DNA of 64,000 nt from Thermohalobaculum sp039030715 (GTDB lineage: Bacteria; Pseudomonadota; Alphaproteobacteria; Rhodobacterales; Rhodobacteraceae): assembly GCA_039030715.1 (NCBI GenBank), contig JBCCDU010000001.1, positions 71,742 to 135,741 of the forward strand, written 5' to 3'. Positions 44,455-52,900 of this stretch are shown piece after piece. Each line of letters opens with the position of its first letter. The first letter of the stretch is position 1. The position numbers and the translations under genes are program-made. Below the pieces are notes generated by a model that did no database searches, was not told where the DNA came from, and was given only the letters and a program-made list of their open reading frames with translations.

Positions 44455-44794
44455 TCTGGTCATGGCCCTCGTCCTGGCTCCTGCGATCCCCCCGGGGCAG
44501 GCGCAGGCGCAGGATATCCCAAACGATTACCCGACGGTGGCGCGCGCCGATTATGTCTTTGCCTGCATGGCATCGAACGGCCAGTCGCGGCGGGTGCTGG
44601 AGCAATGCTCCTGCTCGATCGACGTGATATCGACCATTCTGACCTATGATGCCTATGTGAAGGCCGAGACGATCATCCGGACCATTCAGGTGACGGGCGA
44701 GCGGGTGGCAGCGTTCCGCGGCTCGGCCCGGCACAAAGCCATCGTGTCAGATCTGCGCCGCGCGCAGGCCGAGGCGGACGTCGTGTGTTTCTAG
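44438..44794 (+). CDS. Small secreted four-cysteine protein of unknown function
   Basis: A 118-residue exported protein: signal peptide to about residue 24 (GQAQA-QD) and four cysteines, in FACMASNG, EQCSCS and the C-terminal VVCF. The start is probably TTG at 44438, because GAGGAG lies eight bases upstream and the first ATG (44462) would cut the signal peptide. It overlaps the upstream gene by 17 bases, so both are probably coupled. Family not recognised. Confidence 0.6.
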   Translation: MLKPTSLVMALVLAPAIPPGQAQAQDIPNDYPTVARADYVFACMASNGQSRRVLEQCSCSIDVISTILTYDAYVKAETIIRTIQVTGERVAAFRGSARHKAIVSDLRRAQAEADVVCF

Positions 44795-45402
44795 GCGTTA
44801 GAATCCGGTGGCGCTTTGGGGCTTAACCCTGCCAGAGCACATACGATTTCCAAACCGCCCACAGACTTTTACACAGCATTTCCAATACCTTATCCACAAG
44901 ATATTTGATAAAGACTTCTATTTGCCGTTGCGAATTCGGCGGAATCGATCGATGATTAATTCACACAAGGATGGATTTTCGAATTTGACCTTGTGAGGGA
45001 CAGAAGACCTTCGGGTCATTTGAACCGGACCACGGCGCCCTCGGGTGCAGGATATCTTCGGATAGCGTGGTTTTGGGAGGTGTCAGGTGTGCCCTTCGGG
45101 GTACGTGCAAAGACTCCGCGTCTGAGCGCCTGGTACTTCCCTTTACCTTTTTCATGACATTGATGGATATGTGCGGAGCTGGATGCAGGTAAATTGCCTC
45201 GCGGCGCGTAGGCATGCCCGCCTGGAAGCGAAAGAAGCCGAAACGGCAAAGGCCGCTCCGGCTTCCGATGTCAGTATGCAGTTTCCGCGTCTGTGCACCT
45301 GTGCGCCAATGGGTACAGGGCACCCGCGAGTCAGTCAACTGGATTTAGGGCGCCGCCCCGTCAAAAACACCACAATTTGTGCGGATCGCGAGATCTCGTG
45401 GC
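44795..45402. other. 608-base gap with no convincing gene
   Basis: It lies between two convergent genes. The left third is AT-rich, with one perfect DnaA-box-like nonamer TTATCCACA (44890-44898). The middle has several short UUCG-type hairpins (for example GACC-TTCG-GGTC near 45007). A 125-codon open frame on the minus strand has no signal, homology or ribosome binding site that I can see. It may be a decayed gene or an unrecognised RNA. Confidence 0.4.
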
Positions 45403-46272
45403 TCAGCTTTCGATATCCACCGGGAATTCGCGAATATACTCGTTCCCATCGGTGTCATGTGCGCGTACCCTGATCGGGCCGGCACCGTTGGGCGTGAAAT
45501 GAAACCGGATCGCAGGATCTTCCGAGATCGAGATACCCCCCTCCATCCGGAACAGCATCTGGTCGCCCTGGGTCACCTCCAGATCGTCAATGAAGAAAGC
45601 CGGAATAAAGAGCCGGGTGACCTGGTTCATCTGAAATCCAGAGTAGTTCGGATGACGCACCATCACCTGTGCCTCGCGCATGCCCGGCGGCAGGGTGGTT
45701 TGCTTGGCCTGAGCCGCGATCTCGTCGAACAGCCGGACTTTCATTTTGCCGACATTGGCGAGCGCTGCCTCCGCATCCTTCAGCGAGGGGGCAGAACACC
45801 CGCCAGAGGCTTTAACATAATTCGCAACCTGCCACATGCTGTCATCGGACAGCCGGGCGATGACCCGCAGATTGGTATAGGCATCGACCCGCACCCGGGT
45901 CGACAGGCGGATCACATTGCCCATCGCCTCGCCGGGCGTGAAGGTTGCGGCGACAGGAGCTGGATTCTCCTCCACCAGGATCGTGAAATCGCGGACCTCC
46001 AGTCCCTCCGGCGGGGTGATGACGATCTCGACCGGCACCACGGCCGCGTCGTGAGCGCGATAGGGGGTGTCGAGCGCGATGATCTCGGCCCCATCCGCGA
46101 TGTCGACATCGGTGTCGTACATCATCTCGCGCAGTTCTTGCCACGAGCCGTTTTTCTGCTCCGCATTCTTCGCTTCCGCGAGTGCCGTGCCCGAGACCGC
46201 GCCGATCATGGCGACCGAGACGGCGCCGCTCAGAAATCCGCGTCTCAAGATGGTGGAGAATGAACTGCGCAT
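45403..46272 (-). CDS. Quinoprotein dehydrogenase-associated SoxYZ-like carrier
   Basis: A 289-residue exported protein: signal peptide to about residue 32, a SoxY-like part and a C-terminal SoxZ-like part (the end, NGAGPIRVRAHDTDG, is SoxZ-like). A cysteine at residue 159 in GGCSAPSL recalls the carrier arm GGCG of SoxY, here lying between the two parts. Such fused carriers occur beside XoxF/PQQ genes with a SoxH-like metallohydrolase (present at 38008). GGAGG is seven bases before the ATG at 46272. It is divergent from pqqA. Confidence 0.82.
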   Translation of the reverse strand: MRSSFSTILRRGFLSGAVSVAMIGAVSGTALAEAKNAEQKNGSWQELREMMYDTDVDIADGAEIIALDTPYRAHDAAVVPVEIVITPPEGLEVRDFTILVEENPAPVAATFTPGEAMGNVIRLSTRVRVDAYTNLRVIARLSDDSMWQVANYVKASGGCSAPSLKDAEAALANVGKMKVRLFDEIAAQAKQTTLPPGMREAQVMVRHPNYSGFQMNQVTRLFIPAFFIDDLEVTQGDQMLFRMEGGISISEDPAIRFHFTPNGAGPIRVRAHDTDGNEYIREFPVDIES

Positions 46273-46477
46273 GATCAGGCCTCCTATTCCTCGAATACTG
46301 GCTGTGAAATTCTCACAAACTGAGCAGATCGGGCCAGTCATTTCGGTCACTTGGCATGCTGGTCTTAGTTTATAAGAGAAAAATCGAGATCTTGGCACCT
46401 CAAATGCGCGTGTCTTGACCAGGCACCCCGATCTGAACAATCTTCATCCACGGAAGGTCAAACCAGTGGAGGCACAA
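46273..46477. promoter_or_regulatory. Divergent promoter region between the SoxYZ-like gene and pqqA
   Basis: A 205-base gap, AT-rich in the middle (about 46365-46385). It should contain promoters for both directions. A TTGACC at about 46417 could be a -35 box for pqqA, but no convincing -10 follows. GGAGG at 46468-46472 is the pqqA ribosome binding site. Confidence 0.45.
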
Positions 46478-46570
46478 ATGGCTTGGACACGTCCGGAAAT
46501 CGAAGAAACCACCTGCGGCATGGAAATCAACATGTATTTCCCGGCTGAGGATGACGGCGAGCTGTTCTGA
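46478..46570 (+). CDS. pqqA: PQQ precursor peptide PqqA
   Basis: A 30-residue ribosomally made peptide whose Glu and Tyr are joined to form PQQ. The E-x3-Y pair is E16 and Y20 (GMEINMYFP). GGAGG lies upstream of the ATG. It is the first gene of pqqABCDE and is easily missed because of its size. Confidence 0.95.
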   Translation: MAWTRPEIEETTCGMEINMYFPAEDDGELF

Positions 46571-46609
46571 GCTTCCCAACCTTCGATTGATCAAGGGGGC
46601 GCGTGAGGG

Positions 46610-47527
46610 ATGACTTTGCGCGCCCTTATTCTTGGTGCAGCAGCTGGTGGCGGATTGCCTCAGTGGAACTGCAACGCCCCGAACAGCGCCAGCTTCTGGC
46701 GCGGGACGCCTTTGGCGGCTGCCACGCAGTCCTCGCTGGCAGTCAGCGGCGATGGCGAAAATTGGGCGCTGCTAAACTGCTCTCCCGATATCCGCCAACA
46801 GATCATGCAGACTGCTGCCCTGCACCCGCGCGAGGGGCATGGCCTGCGCGACACGCCGATCCATTCGATCCTGCTGACGAATGGCGATATCGATCATATC
46901 GCCGGGCTGCTGATCCTGCGCGAAAAACAGGCCTATCGCCTGCTGATGACCGCCGAAATCGCCAAGGTGATCGCCGAGAACCCGATCTTCAACGCGCTCG
47001 ATCCGGAGTTTGTCACGCGCGAGACCGTGGCGCTGGAAACACCGGTGGAGGTCACGCCGGGCATCAGCGCAACCCTCTTCGCTGTGCCGGGCAAAGTACC
47101 GCTGTTCATGGAAGGCGATCATGGCGGCGATGCGGTAGAGACCGCCCTGATGGGCGAGCAGACCGTGGGGGTGGAATTGTCCGATGGTACGAAGTCGGCC
47201 TTCTACATTCCTGGCTGCGCGCGCTTGGTCCCGACGTTGGAAGACCGGATCCGCGGAGCGGCGCTCTTGTTCTTCGACGGGACAGTCTGGGCAGACGACG
47301 AGATGATCCGCGAGGGCGTGGGCCAGAAGACCGGCGCCCGGATGGGGCATATGTATATGTCTGGCCCCGGCGGCTCGATCGCGGCACTGGCGCCGCTCGA
47401 CATCGCGCGCAAGATCTATGTTCATATCAACAACACCAATCCGGTCTGGCGCGACGGGCCGGAACGGGCCGAGGCCGAGGCGGCGGGTTGGGAGATCGGC
47501 CATGACGGGATGGAGGTGACGCTGTGA
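46610..47527 (+). CDS. pqqB: PQQ biosynthesis protein PqqB
   Basis: A 305-residue metallo-beta-lactamase-fold protein that hydroxylates a tyrosine-derived intermediate in PQQ synthesis. It begins ILGAAAGGGLPQWNC, a family hallmark, and has the metal motif TNGDIDHIAG, where the first histidine of HxHxDH is replaced, as is normal for PqqB. Starts 39 bases after pqqA and overlaps pqqC by one base. Confidence 0.95.
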   Translation: MTLRALILGAAAGGGLPQWNCNAPNSASFWRGTPLAAATQSSLAVSGDGENWALLNCSPDIRQQIMQTAALHPREGHGLRDTPIHSILLTNGDIDHIAGLLILREKQAYRLLMTAEIAKVIAENPIFNALDPEFVTRETVALETPVEVTPGISATLFAVPGKVPLFMEGDHGGDAVETALMGEQTVGVELSDGTKSAFYIPGCARLVPTLEDRIRGAALLFFDGTVWADDEMIREGVGQKTGARMGHMYMSGPGGSIAALAPLDIARKIYVHINNTNPVWRDGPERAEAEAAGWEIGHDGMEVTL

Positions 47528-48267
47528 TGACACCCGACGCACTGGAGGCGGAACTTCGCCATATCGGCGAGACCCGCTATCACCATCTGCATCCTTTCCA
47601 CAAACGTCTGCATTCCGGAGGCTGCACGGTCGACGAGGTGCGCGCCTGGGCACTCAACCGCTATTGCTATCAGCGGATCATCCCGCACAAGGACGCGATC
47701 ATCGTCAGCCGGTTGGAAAGCACGGAACTACGCCGGGTCTGGCGCCAGCGGATCATCGACCACGACGGCGAAATCGGCGATGCGCCCGAAGGTGGCCTCC
47801 GCCGCTGGCTGGCACTGACTGACGGGTTGGGCCTGGACCGGGACTATGTGACGTCGATGGAGGGAGCCCTGCCCGCCGTGCGCTTCGCCTGCGATGCCTA
47901 TCTCGGCTATGTCTCCAGGGGTAACGATCTGCAGATGATCGCGTCGTCCCTGACTGAAATGTTCAGCCCGATGATCATCAGCCAGCGGGTGTCGGGGATG
48001 CTGGCGCATTACGATTTCGTCTCGGAGGATATTCTGCGGTACTTCAAGAACCGCTTGACCGAAGCACCGCGCGACGCCGATTTCGCGCTCGACTATGTTA
48101 AACAGCACGCCACGACGCCCGAAACGCAGCGGCAGGCCGTGGACGCGCTGAAATTCAAGATGGGCATGTTGTGGGCGCAGCTCGACGCCATCGAGCACGT
48201 CTATGTCAGCGGCAATCCGATGCCTGGTGCCTGGGCGCCGGGCGTGGGCCTGGCCGCCGCGGCGTGA
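47527..48267 (+). CDS. pqqC: Pyrroloquinoline-quinone synthase PqqC
   Basis: A 246-residue oxidase that performs the last ring closure and eight-electron oxidation to PQQ. Conserved stretches include HPFHKRLHSGG, NRYCYQRIIPHKDA and SSLTEMFSP. The ATG shares one base with the pqqB stop; a GTG one codon upstream is also possible. The gene ends in a GTGA overlap with pqqD. Confidence 0.95.
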   Translation: MTPDALEAELRHIGETRYHHLHPFHKRLHSGGCTVDEVRAWALNRYCYQRIIPHKDAIIVSRLESTELRRVWRQRIIDHDGEIGDAPEGGLRRWLALTDGLGLDRDYVTSMEGALPAVRFACDAYLGYVSRGNDLQMIASSLTEMFSPMIISQRVSGMLAHYDFVSEDILRYFKNRLTEAPRDADFALDYVKQHATTPETQRQAVDALKFKMGMLWAQLDAIEHVYVSGNPMPGAWAPGVGLAAAA

Positions 48268-48545
48268 CGGATCTCGCCGACACCGATGTGCCCTTCCTGC
48301 CGCGTGGCGTCCGGCTGAAACGCTGCGAGGTGCGCCAGGGCTGGTATCTGCTGGCACCGGAACGGGCGGTGAAGCTGGATCAGATCGCCGCCGCGATCCT
48401 GGGCACACTGGACGGCACGCGCAGTTTCGAAGGTATCGTCGCCAAGCTGGTCGAGGATTTCGACGCCCCGCGCGAGCAGATCACCACGGACGCCCGCGCC
48501 TTTCTGATCGACATGATGAACCGCCGGATGGTGGAGGCGAGATGA
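48264..48545 (+). CDS. pqqD: PqqD, chaperone for the PqqA peptide
   Basis: A 93-residue winged-helix-like RiPP recognition element that binds PqqA and presents it to PqqE. Seen are PRGVRLKRCEVRQGWYLLAPE and a C-terminal helix. The GTG start at 48264 overlaps the pqqC stop (GTGA), and its own stop overlaps pqqE (ATGA). Longer upstream reading would run inside pqqC in another frame. Confidence 0.92.
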   Translation: MTDLADTDVPFLPRGVRLKRCEVRQGWYLLAPERAVKLDQIAAAILGTLDGTRSFEGIVAKLVEDFDAPREQITTDARAFLIDMMNRRMVEAR

Positions 48546-49648
48546 ACGAGCAACTGCGTGGCGAGATGGTGAAGGTCCCCGTGCCGATGGCGATGCTGGC
48601 CGAGCTGACCCATCGCTGCCCGCTGAAATGCCCCTATTGCTCGAACCCGGTGGAGCTCATCAAACGCTCCGGCGAACTGGCAACCGACGAGTGGATCGAT
48701 GCGTTTCATCAGGCAGCCGCGTTGGGTGTGCTGCATGTGCATCTGTCGGGGGGCGAGCCGGCCTCGCGCCGCGACCTGCCGGAGATCACCACCGGCGCGA
48801 TCGAGGCGGGGCTCTACACCAACCTCATCACCTCCGGCGTGGGCCTGACCCAGACGGCCTTCAAGGACCTGGCCGACCGGGGCCTCGACCATGTGCAGCT
48901 TTCCCTGCAGGGGGCGACGGCGGATGTCGCCAATCGCATCGGCGGCTATGCCAAGGGGTACGAAACCAAGATGCGCGTCGCGGAGTGGATCGCTGCGGAG
49001 GGGATACCGCTGACGATCAACGCGGTCATGCACCGTCAGAACCTGGATCAATTGCCGGAAACCATCGACCTGGCCGTCCGCCTTGGTGCGCGCCGGTTGG
49101 AGGTCGCCAACACACAATACCACGGCTGGGCCTATAAAAACCGCTTCGCCCTGATGCCGACCGAGGAGCAGGTGAAACGCGGCGGCGAAGTGGTGGCGGC
49201 GGCGCGCGAACGGCTGAAGGGCACTCTGGTGATCGACTATGTCACCCCGGACCATCTGGCGAAGTACCCGAAACCCTGCATGGGCGGCTGGGCGCGTGTC
49301 GGCCTCTGCATAACGCCCAATGGCAAGGTTCTGCCCTGTCATGCGGCGGAGACGATCACGACCCTGCGCTTCGACAATGTGCGCGAAAAGCCGCTGCGCG
49401 AGATCTGGGCGCGTGGCGCAGCATTCACCGCCTATCGCGGCACCGACTGGATGCCAGATCCCTGCCGGTCCTGCGACCGCCAATCCAAGGATTGGGGCGG
49501 CTGCCGCTGCCAGGCCTTTGCATGGAGCGGCGACGCGGGCACCACCGATCCGGCCTGTTCCAAGGCGCCGAACCATGCGGACATGCGGGCCGCCGCCCTG
49601 GCCGAGGCCGAGCAGGCGACCGAGGAATTCACATACCGCGCGATGTAG
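48542..49648 (+). CDS. pqqE: PqqA peptide cyclase PqqE (radical SAM/SPASM)
   Basis: A 368-residue radical SAM enzyme that makes the carbon-carbon bond between Glu and Tyr of PqqA. The SAM cluster motif is C26-x3-C30-x2-C33 (CPLKCPYC); the C-terminal SPASM cysteines lie in CMGGWARVG, LPCHAAE, PCRSCDRQ and GCRCQA. The start at 48542 overlaps the pqqD stop. It is the last gene of the pqq operon and ends three bases from a convergent gene. Confidence 0.95.
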   Translation: MNEQLRGEMVKVPVPMAMLAELTHRCPLKCPYCSNPVELIKRSGELATDEWIDAFHQAAALGVLHVHLSGGEPASRRDLPEITTGAIEAGLYTNLITSGVGLTQTAFKDLADRGLDHVQLSLQGATADVANRIGGYAKGYETKMRVAEWIAAEGIPLTINAVMHRQNLDQLPETIDLAVRLGARRLEVANTQYHGWAYKNRFALMPTEEQVKRGGEVVAAARERLKGTLVIDYVTPDHLAKYPKPCMGGWARVGLCITPNGKVLPCHAAETITTLRFDNVREKPLREIWARGAAFTAYRGTDWMPDPCRSCDRQSKDWGGCRCQAFAWSGDAGTTDPACSKAPNHADMRAAALAEAEQATEEFTYRAM

Positions 49649-49651
49649 GCC

Positions 49652-50473
49652 TCAACAGTCGGGCTTCATATACGCCGCGCCTTCATGCACCCCAGCAAGT
49701 GACAGGATGCAGCCGCCAACTTCGACCGAACCGCCAAAGACGCTCAGATCAGCCCAATCCTCGCCCGCGACCATGCCACGCACAGCCTCATCGGTGATCT
49801 GCGAGACAAAGAACCGTCCATCGCCGACGATAGCGGTCTGGCCCACACCCAGAATGACGCCATCTGCCCCAATCGCATCCGCCAGCTCCGCATGGCGCGC
49901 ATCGTCGCGATCGACGGCTTCGCTTTGTGCGGGAGCGGCGGCGGAAGTTTCGGCTGGCTCCTCGCTCGCCGCTTGTTCACCGCCCTCTCCATCGTCTTCG
50001 CCATGGCCCTTGCCGTAATGCGCGGCATGGCGCGCGGCGTAGGCTGCCGCGACAGCCTCTGTCACCGTCTCGCCGGTCAAGGCGTTCTCGTTAAGATTTT
50101 CGGCAAGATCCTCTATTGCATCAAGGCGCGCGGCCATTTCGGCAATCTTGGTATCGAGCGCCGCCTGCCCCTCGCCCAGCACGCCATGCTGCTGGGTCAG
50201 CACTTCCTGACCGGCAGCGATCGCGTCGATCCCGGCCTCTATCTCGGCTTGAAGCACCTTGTCGGCCTCCAGCAGATCGGCTGCGCTCTGGGTTGCCGCT
50301 GAAGCCGCGTCTGAGGAGGTCTCGCCCTGTGCGACCAACATCTCCTCGATGGCGGCGAGCCGCGCGTTCAGGGCCTTCACGTCTTTGTCGTCGGTCTCGG
50401 TCGCCCAACCGACCAGGATCCCGATGATCCCCGCGAATACTGCCACAATATACCAGGGTTGGTTTTCAAACAT
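49652..50473 (-). CDS. Membrane-anchored coiled-coil protein of unknown function
   Basis: A 273-residue protein: a transmembrane segment at about residues 9-24 (IVAVFAGIIGILVGW), a long Ala/Glu-rich coiled coil to about residue 150, a Glu/Ala-rich linker, and a small C-terminal domain (DGVILGVGQTAIVGDGRFFVS) with two late cysteines. The C-terminal part should be periplasmic if the anchor is a type II signal. The start at 50473 is preceded by GGAG. It is convergent with pqqE and lies 52 bases downstream of the two-component pair. Role unknown. Confidence 0.6.
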   Translation of the reverse strand: MFENQPWYIVAVFAGIIGILVGWATETDDKDVKALNARLAAIEEMLVAQGETSSDAASAATQSAADLLEADKVLQAEIEAGIDAIAAGQEVLTQQHGVLGEGQAALDTKIAEMAARLDAIEDLAENLNENALTGETVTEAVAAAYAARHAAHYGKGHGEDDGEGGEQAASEEPAETSAAAPAQSEAVDRDDARHAELADAIGADGVILGVGQTAIVGDGRFFVSQITDEAVRGMVAGEDWADLSVFGGSVEVGGCILSLAGVHEGAAYMKPDC

Positions 50474-50525
50474 TTCCGTCTCCGATCCTCTGGGCGCGAA
50501 GCCCATGGGTTACAGGGCCAGTCCA

Positions 50526-51221
50526 CTAATCTTTAATGACGACATTGCCGCAAAGGCTGTCGGGCGCGACCAGCATGAAGCCGATGCCGCGCAGGGTGTC
50601 GATCCGGATCTCCAGTCCGCTTTCGGCCAATTTGCGGCGCAGATAGCCGATATAGACATCGACGCTGTTCTCGGTCACTTCGCCTTCCAGGCCCCAGGCA
50701 TTGGACAACAGATCGTGCCGCGTCACGCCGTTGCCGCGATGGTCGAGCAGATAGCGGAACAGAGGGAACTCGCGCCGCGTGAACCGCAACTCGGTCGCGC
50801 CGATGGCAAAGCTGCGGGCGGCGGGGTCCAGCCGCGCCTCCTGCACCGGGGGCTGGGCGCGACGCAGCAACACCGTCAGGCGGGCCACCAGTTCGTCGAA
50901 CTCGAAGGGTTTGGTGAGATAGTCATCCGCCCCCGCCTCGAACCCCGCCAGCTTATCTTCCAGCGCATCGCGGGCCGTCAGCATGCAAACCGGAATGGTC
51001 GAGCCGAATTTGCGCAGGGCCGAGCAGAATGCCGCCCCATCGCCATCCGGGAGGGTTCGATCCAGCACCACGATTTCATGCTGCCCGCTGCGGACGACAT
51101 CGATGGCGCTCTTCAAGTCGCGCACCCAGTCGACGACATAGCCCTGTCCGATCAGCCCCCGTTCCAGCAGACGGCCGATACCGGTGTCGTCTTCGACAAG
51201 AAGCAGGTTGGTTTCGGTCAT
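50526..51221 (-). CDS. OmpR-family response regulator
   Basis: A 231-residue regulator: receiver domain with phospho-acceptor D54 (VVLDRTLPDG) and K104 (LTKPF), then an OmpR/PhoB-type winged helix that binds DNA (LRFTRREFPLFRYLLDHRG). Its start overlaps the kinase stop by four bases. Location next to the pqq and xox genes makes it a candidate regulator of methanol oxidation, as shown for related pairs in other methylotrophs, but this is inference. Confidence 0.88.
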   Translation of the reverse strand: MTETNLLLVEDDTGIGRLLERGLIGQGYVVDWVRDLKSAIDVVRSGQHEIVVLDRTLPDGDGAAFCSALRKFGSTIPVCMLTARDALEDKLAGFEAGADDYLTKPFEFDELVARLTVLLRRAQPPVQEARLDPAARSFAIGATELRFTRREFPLFRYLLDHRGNGVTRHDLLSNAWGLEGEVTENSVDVYIGYLRRKLAESGLEIRIDTLRGIGFMLVAPDSLCGNVVIKD

Positions 51222-52774
51222 CGGCGGAACTCCATGCGGAATTCTGCCCCGCCTTCAGCCCGGTTGGCAACGGTGATCACGCCCTGATGCTGATCGATGA
51301 TCCATTTTGCGATGGCAAGGCCCAGGCCCGTGCCACCGGCTGCACGGCCCGCGCTCTCCTGCGCATATCGGTCGAAGAGATGCTCCGGATCGCCGTCGAA
51401 GCCAGGCCCGGTATCGGCAACCTTCAGAACCGCCTGGCCAGCGTCATCGGTCAGCGTGACCGAAACCGTGCCGCCGGGCGGAGTGAACTTCACCGCATTG
51501 TCGATCAGCGCAAGCAGGGCCTGGCGCAAGGCTTCGGCATCGCCCTCCACACGCATATCCTCGGCCAGGTTGGTCTCCAACGCGATCTCGTTGGCGGCTG
51601 CATAGCTGCGCGCGATATCGGCGGCCGATCTCGCAGTTTCACTGAGGTCCAGTGGCGCCATCTGTAGGGTGAGTTGCCCATCCTCGGACCGCGCGAGGCG
51701 CATCAGATCGTCCAACCGGCGGCGCATGAACCCGGCGGAGGCAGCGATCCGTCCGATAGCCTCGCGCAAAGGTTCCTCGCCCTTGGCACGGGCGGCGATC
51801 TGCGCCTCGCCCAGCAAAACCGTAACCGGTGTGCGCAGTTCATGGGAGATATTGGCAAAGAATTGCCGGCGGGCCGCGTCGATGCGGGTTAGCTCTCGGT
51901 TGGCGTCTTCCAATGCCTGGGTGCGCTCAGCCACCTGCTCCTGCAAGCGGGACTGTTCGGTCGCGATCCGATCCGCCATCTCGTTGAACCGTCCGGCGAG
52001 ACCGGCAAACTCACCCGGCAATGTCTCTGGCGCCCGGGTGACCAGTTGCCCGCCGCCAAAGGCTTGCGCCGCGACCGAGAGCCCACGGATCGGGCGCATC
52101 AGCCCGCGGCGCAGGAACCAGGCAAACGCCGCGATAGCAATCAGCAACAGAGAGCCGAGCGCCAAGCCCGCCTTGGTCAGCCGCGCCCGAGTCGTGTCGA
52201 GATCGGCGAAGGCGACTTCAGCCTCCTGCCGTTCGTCCTGAAGCACCTCGAACAGGACGGCGCGGAAGGCATCGTCGCGCCCGGCCGCCACCTGCCCCAG
52301 AAAGTTGCGGGCAGAGACCGCAGCATCGAATTCGCGGCCCAGGGTGCGATCCAACATCGCCTCGGTCTCGATCGTCTCAAACAGGTCCGAGAGCGCGTTG
52401 GCCCGCACCATCTCGGCGCGCTCTCGCTGGCGTTCGGCTTCGTTCGTTCCGGCCGCAATCTCGGCACCGATCTGCTGGCGATATCTCAGAAGCGCACCGC
52501 GCAACTCGCCAGCTTCCGCGCTTTCTTCAGGGTCGCCACTGCCACCCAGACGCCGGTCGATCTCGTACAGGAGATAGCGGTTGAACGCGGCCTCAATGCT
52601 GCGCGTGGTCTCGAGCTGGCGAAACGACTGCTCAGCACGGCGCAGATCGCGCATCGAGCTTTGCATGCCCCAAAGCGCCAGTCCCGCCGCCATCGCCACA
52701 AGGATCAACACAACGCCGAAACCAACGGTCAAACGCCAGATAATCGAGGCGGAGGGTCGGGGCTGCGCAGTCAT
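51218..52774 (-). CDS. Sensor histidine kinase
   Basis: A 518-residue kinase: TM1 at about residues 13-35, a periplasmic sensor domain, TM2 at about residues 195-215, HAMP, then HisKA with H311 (ISHELRTPVTVLL) and an ATPase domain with N box ALIDNAVKFTPPGG and G boxes VADTGPGFDGD and GGTGLGLAIAKW. It is the partner of the response regulator downstream. The signal is unknown; the large periplasmic domain fits sensing of methanol, PQQ, a metal, or the redox state. Confidence 0.87.
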   Translation of the reverse strand: MTAQPRPSASIIWRLTVGFGVVLILVAMAAGLALWGMQSSMRDLRRAEQSFRQLETTRSIEAAFNRYLLYEIDRRLGGSGDPEESAEAGELRGALLRYRQQIGAEIAAGTNEAERQRERAEMVRANALSDLFETIETEAMLDRTLGREFDAAVSARNFLGQVAAGRDDAFRAVLFEVLQDERQEAEVAFADLDTTRARLTKAGLALGSLLLIAIAAFAWFLRRGLMRPIRGLSVAAQAFGGGQLVTRAPETLPGEFAGLAGRFNEMADRIATEQSRLQEQVAERTQALEDANRELTRIDAARRQFFANISHELRTPVTVLLGEAQIAARAKGEEPLREAIGRIAASAGFMRRRLDDLMRLARSEDGQLTLQMAPLDLSETARSAADIARSYAAANEIALETNLAEDMRVEGDAEALRQALLALIDNAVKFTPPGGTVSVTLTDDAGQAVLKVADTGPGFDGDPEHLFDRYAQESAGRAAGGTGLGLAIAKWIIDQHQGVITVANRAEGGAEFRMEFRR

Positions 52775-52900
52775 CGGGCCACATTAGGGGAGGCTGCGAG
52801 GGCGTGCCACATAAATGGCCTGGCATTGGCGGGCGTGGAAAAGCGCGGGCGGCGCCGATGCGCGCTTGACGGCGCATCTCTGTCATGCAGGTTCTGACCC

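Noticed and set aside
44890..44898. DnaA box TTATCCACA as sign of a replication origin
   Set aside because: Only one perfect box, with no dnaA, parAB, repABC or box cluster nearby.
44961..45338. 125-codon minus-strand frame in the 608-base gap
   Set aside because: No ribosome binding site, signal or homology; composition is unlike neighbouring genes. Treated as non-coding or decayed.
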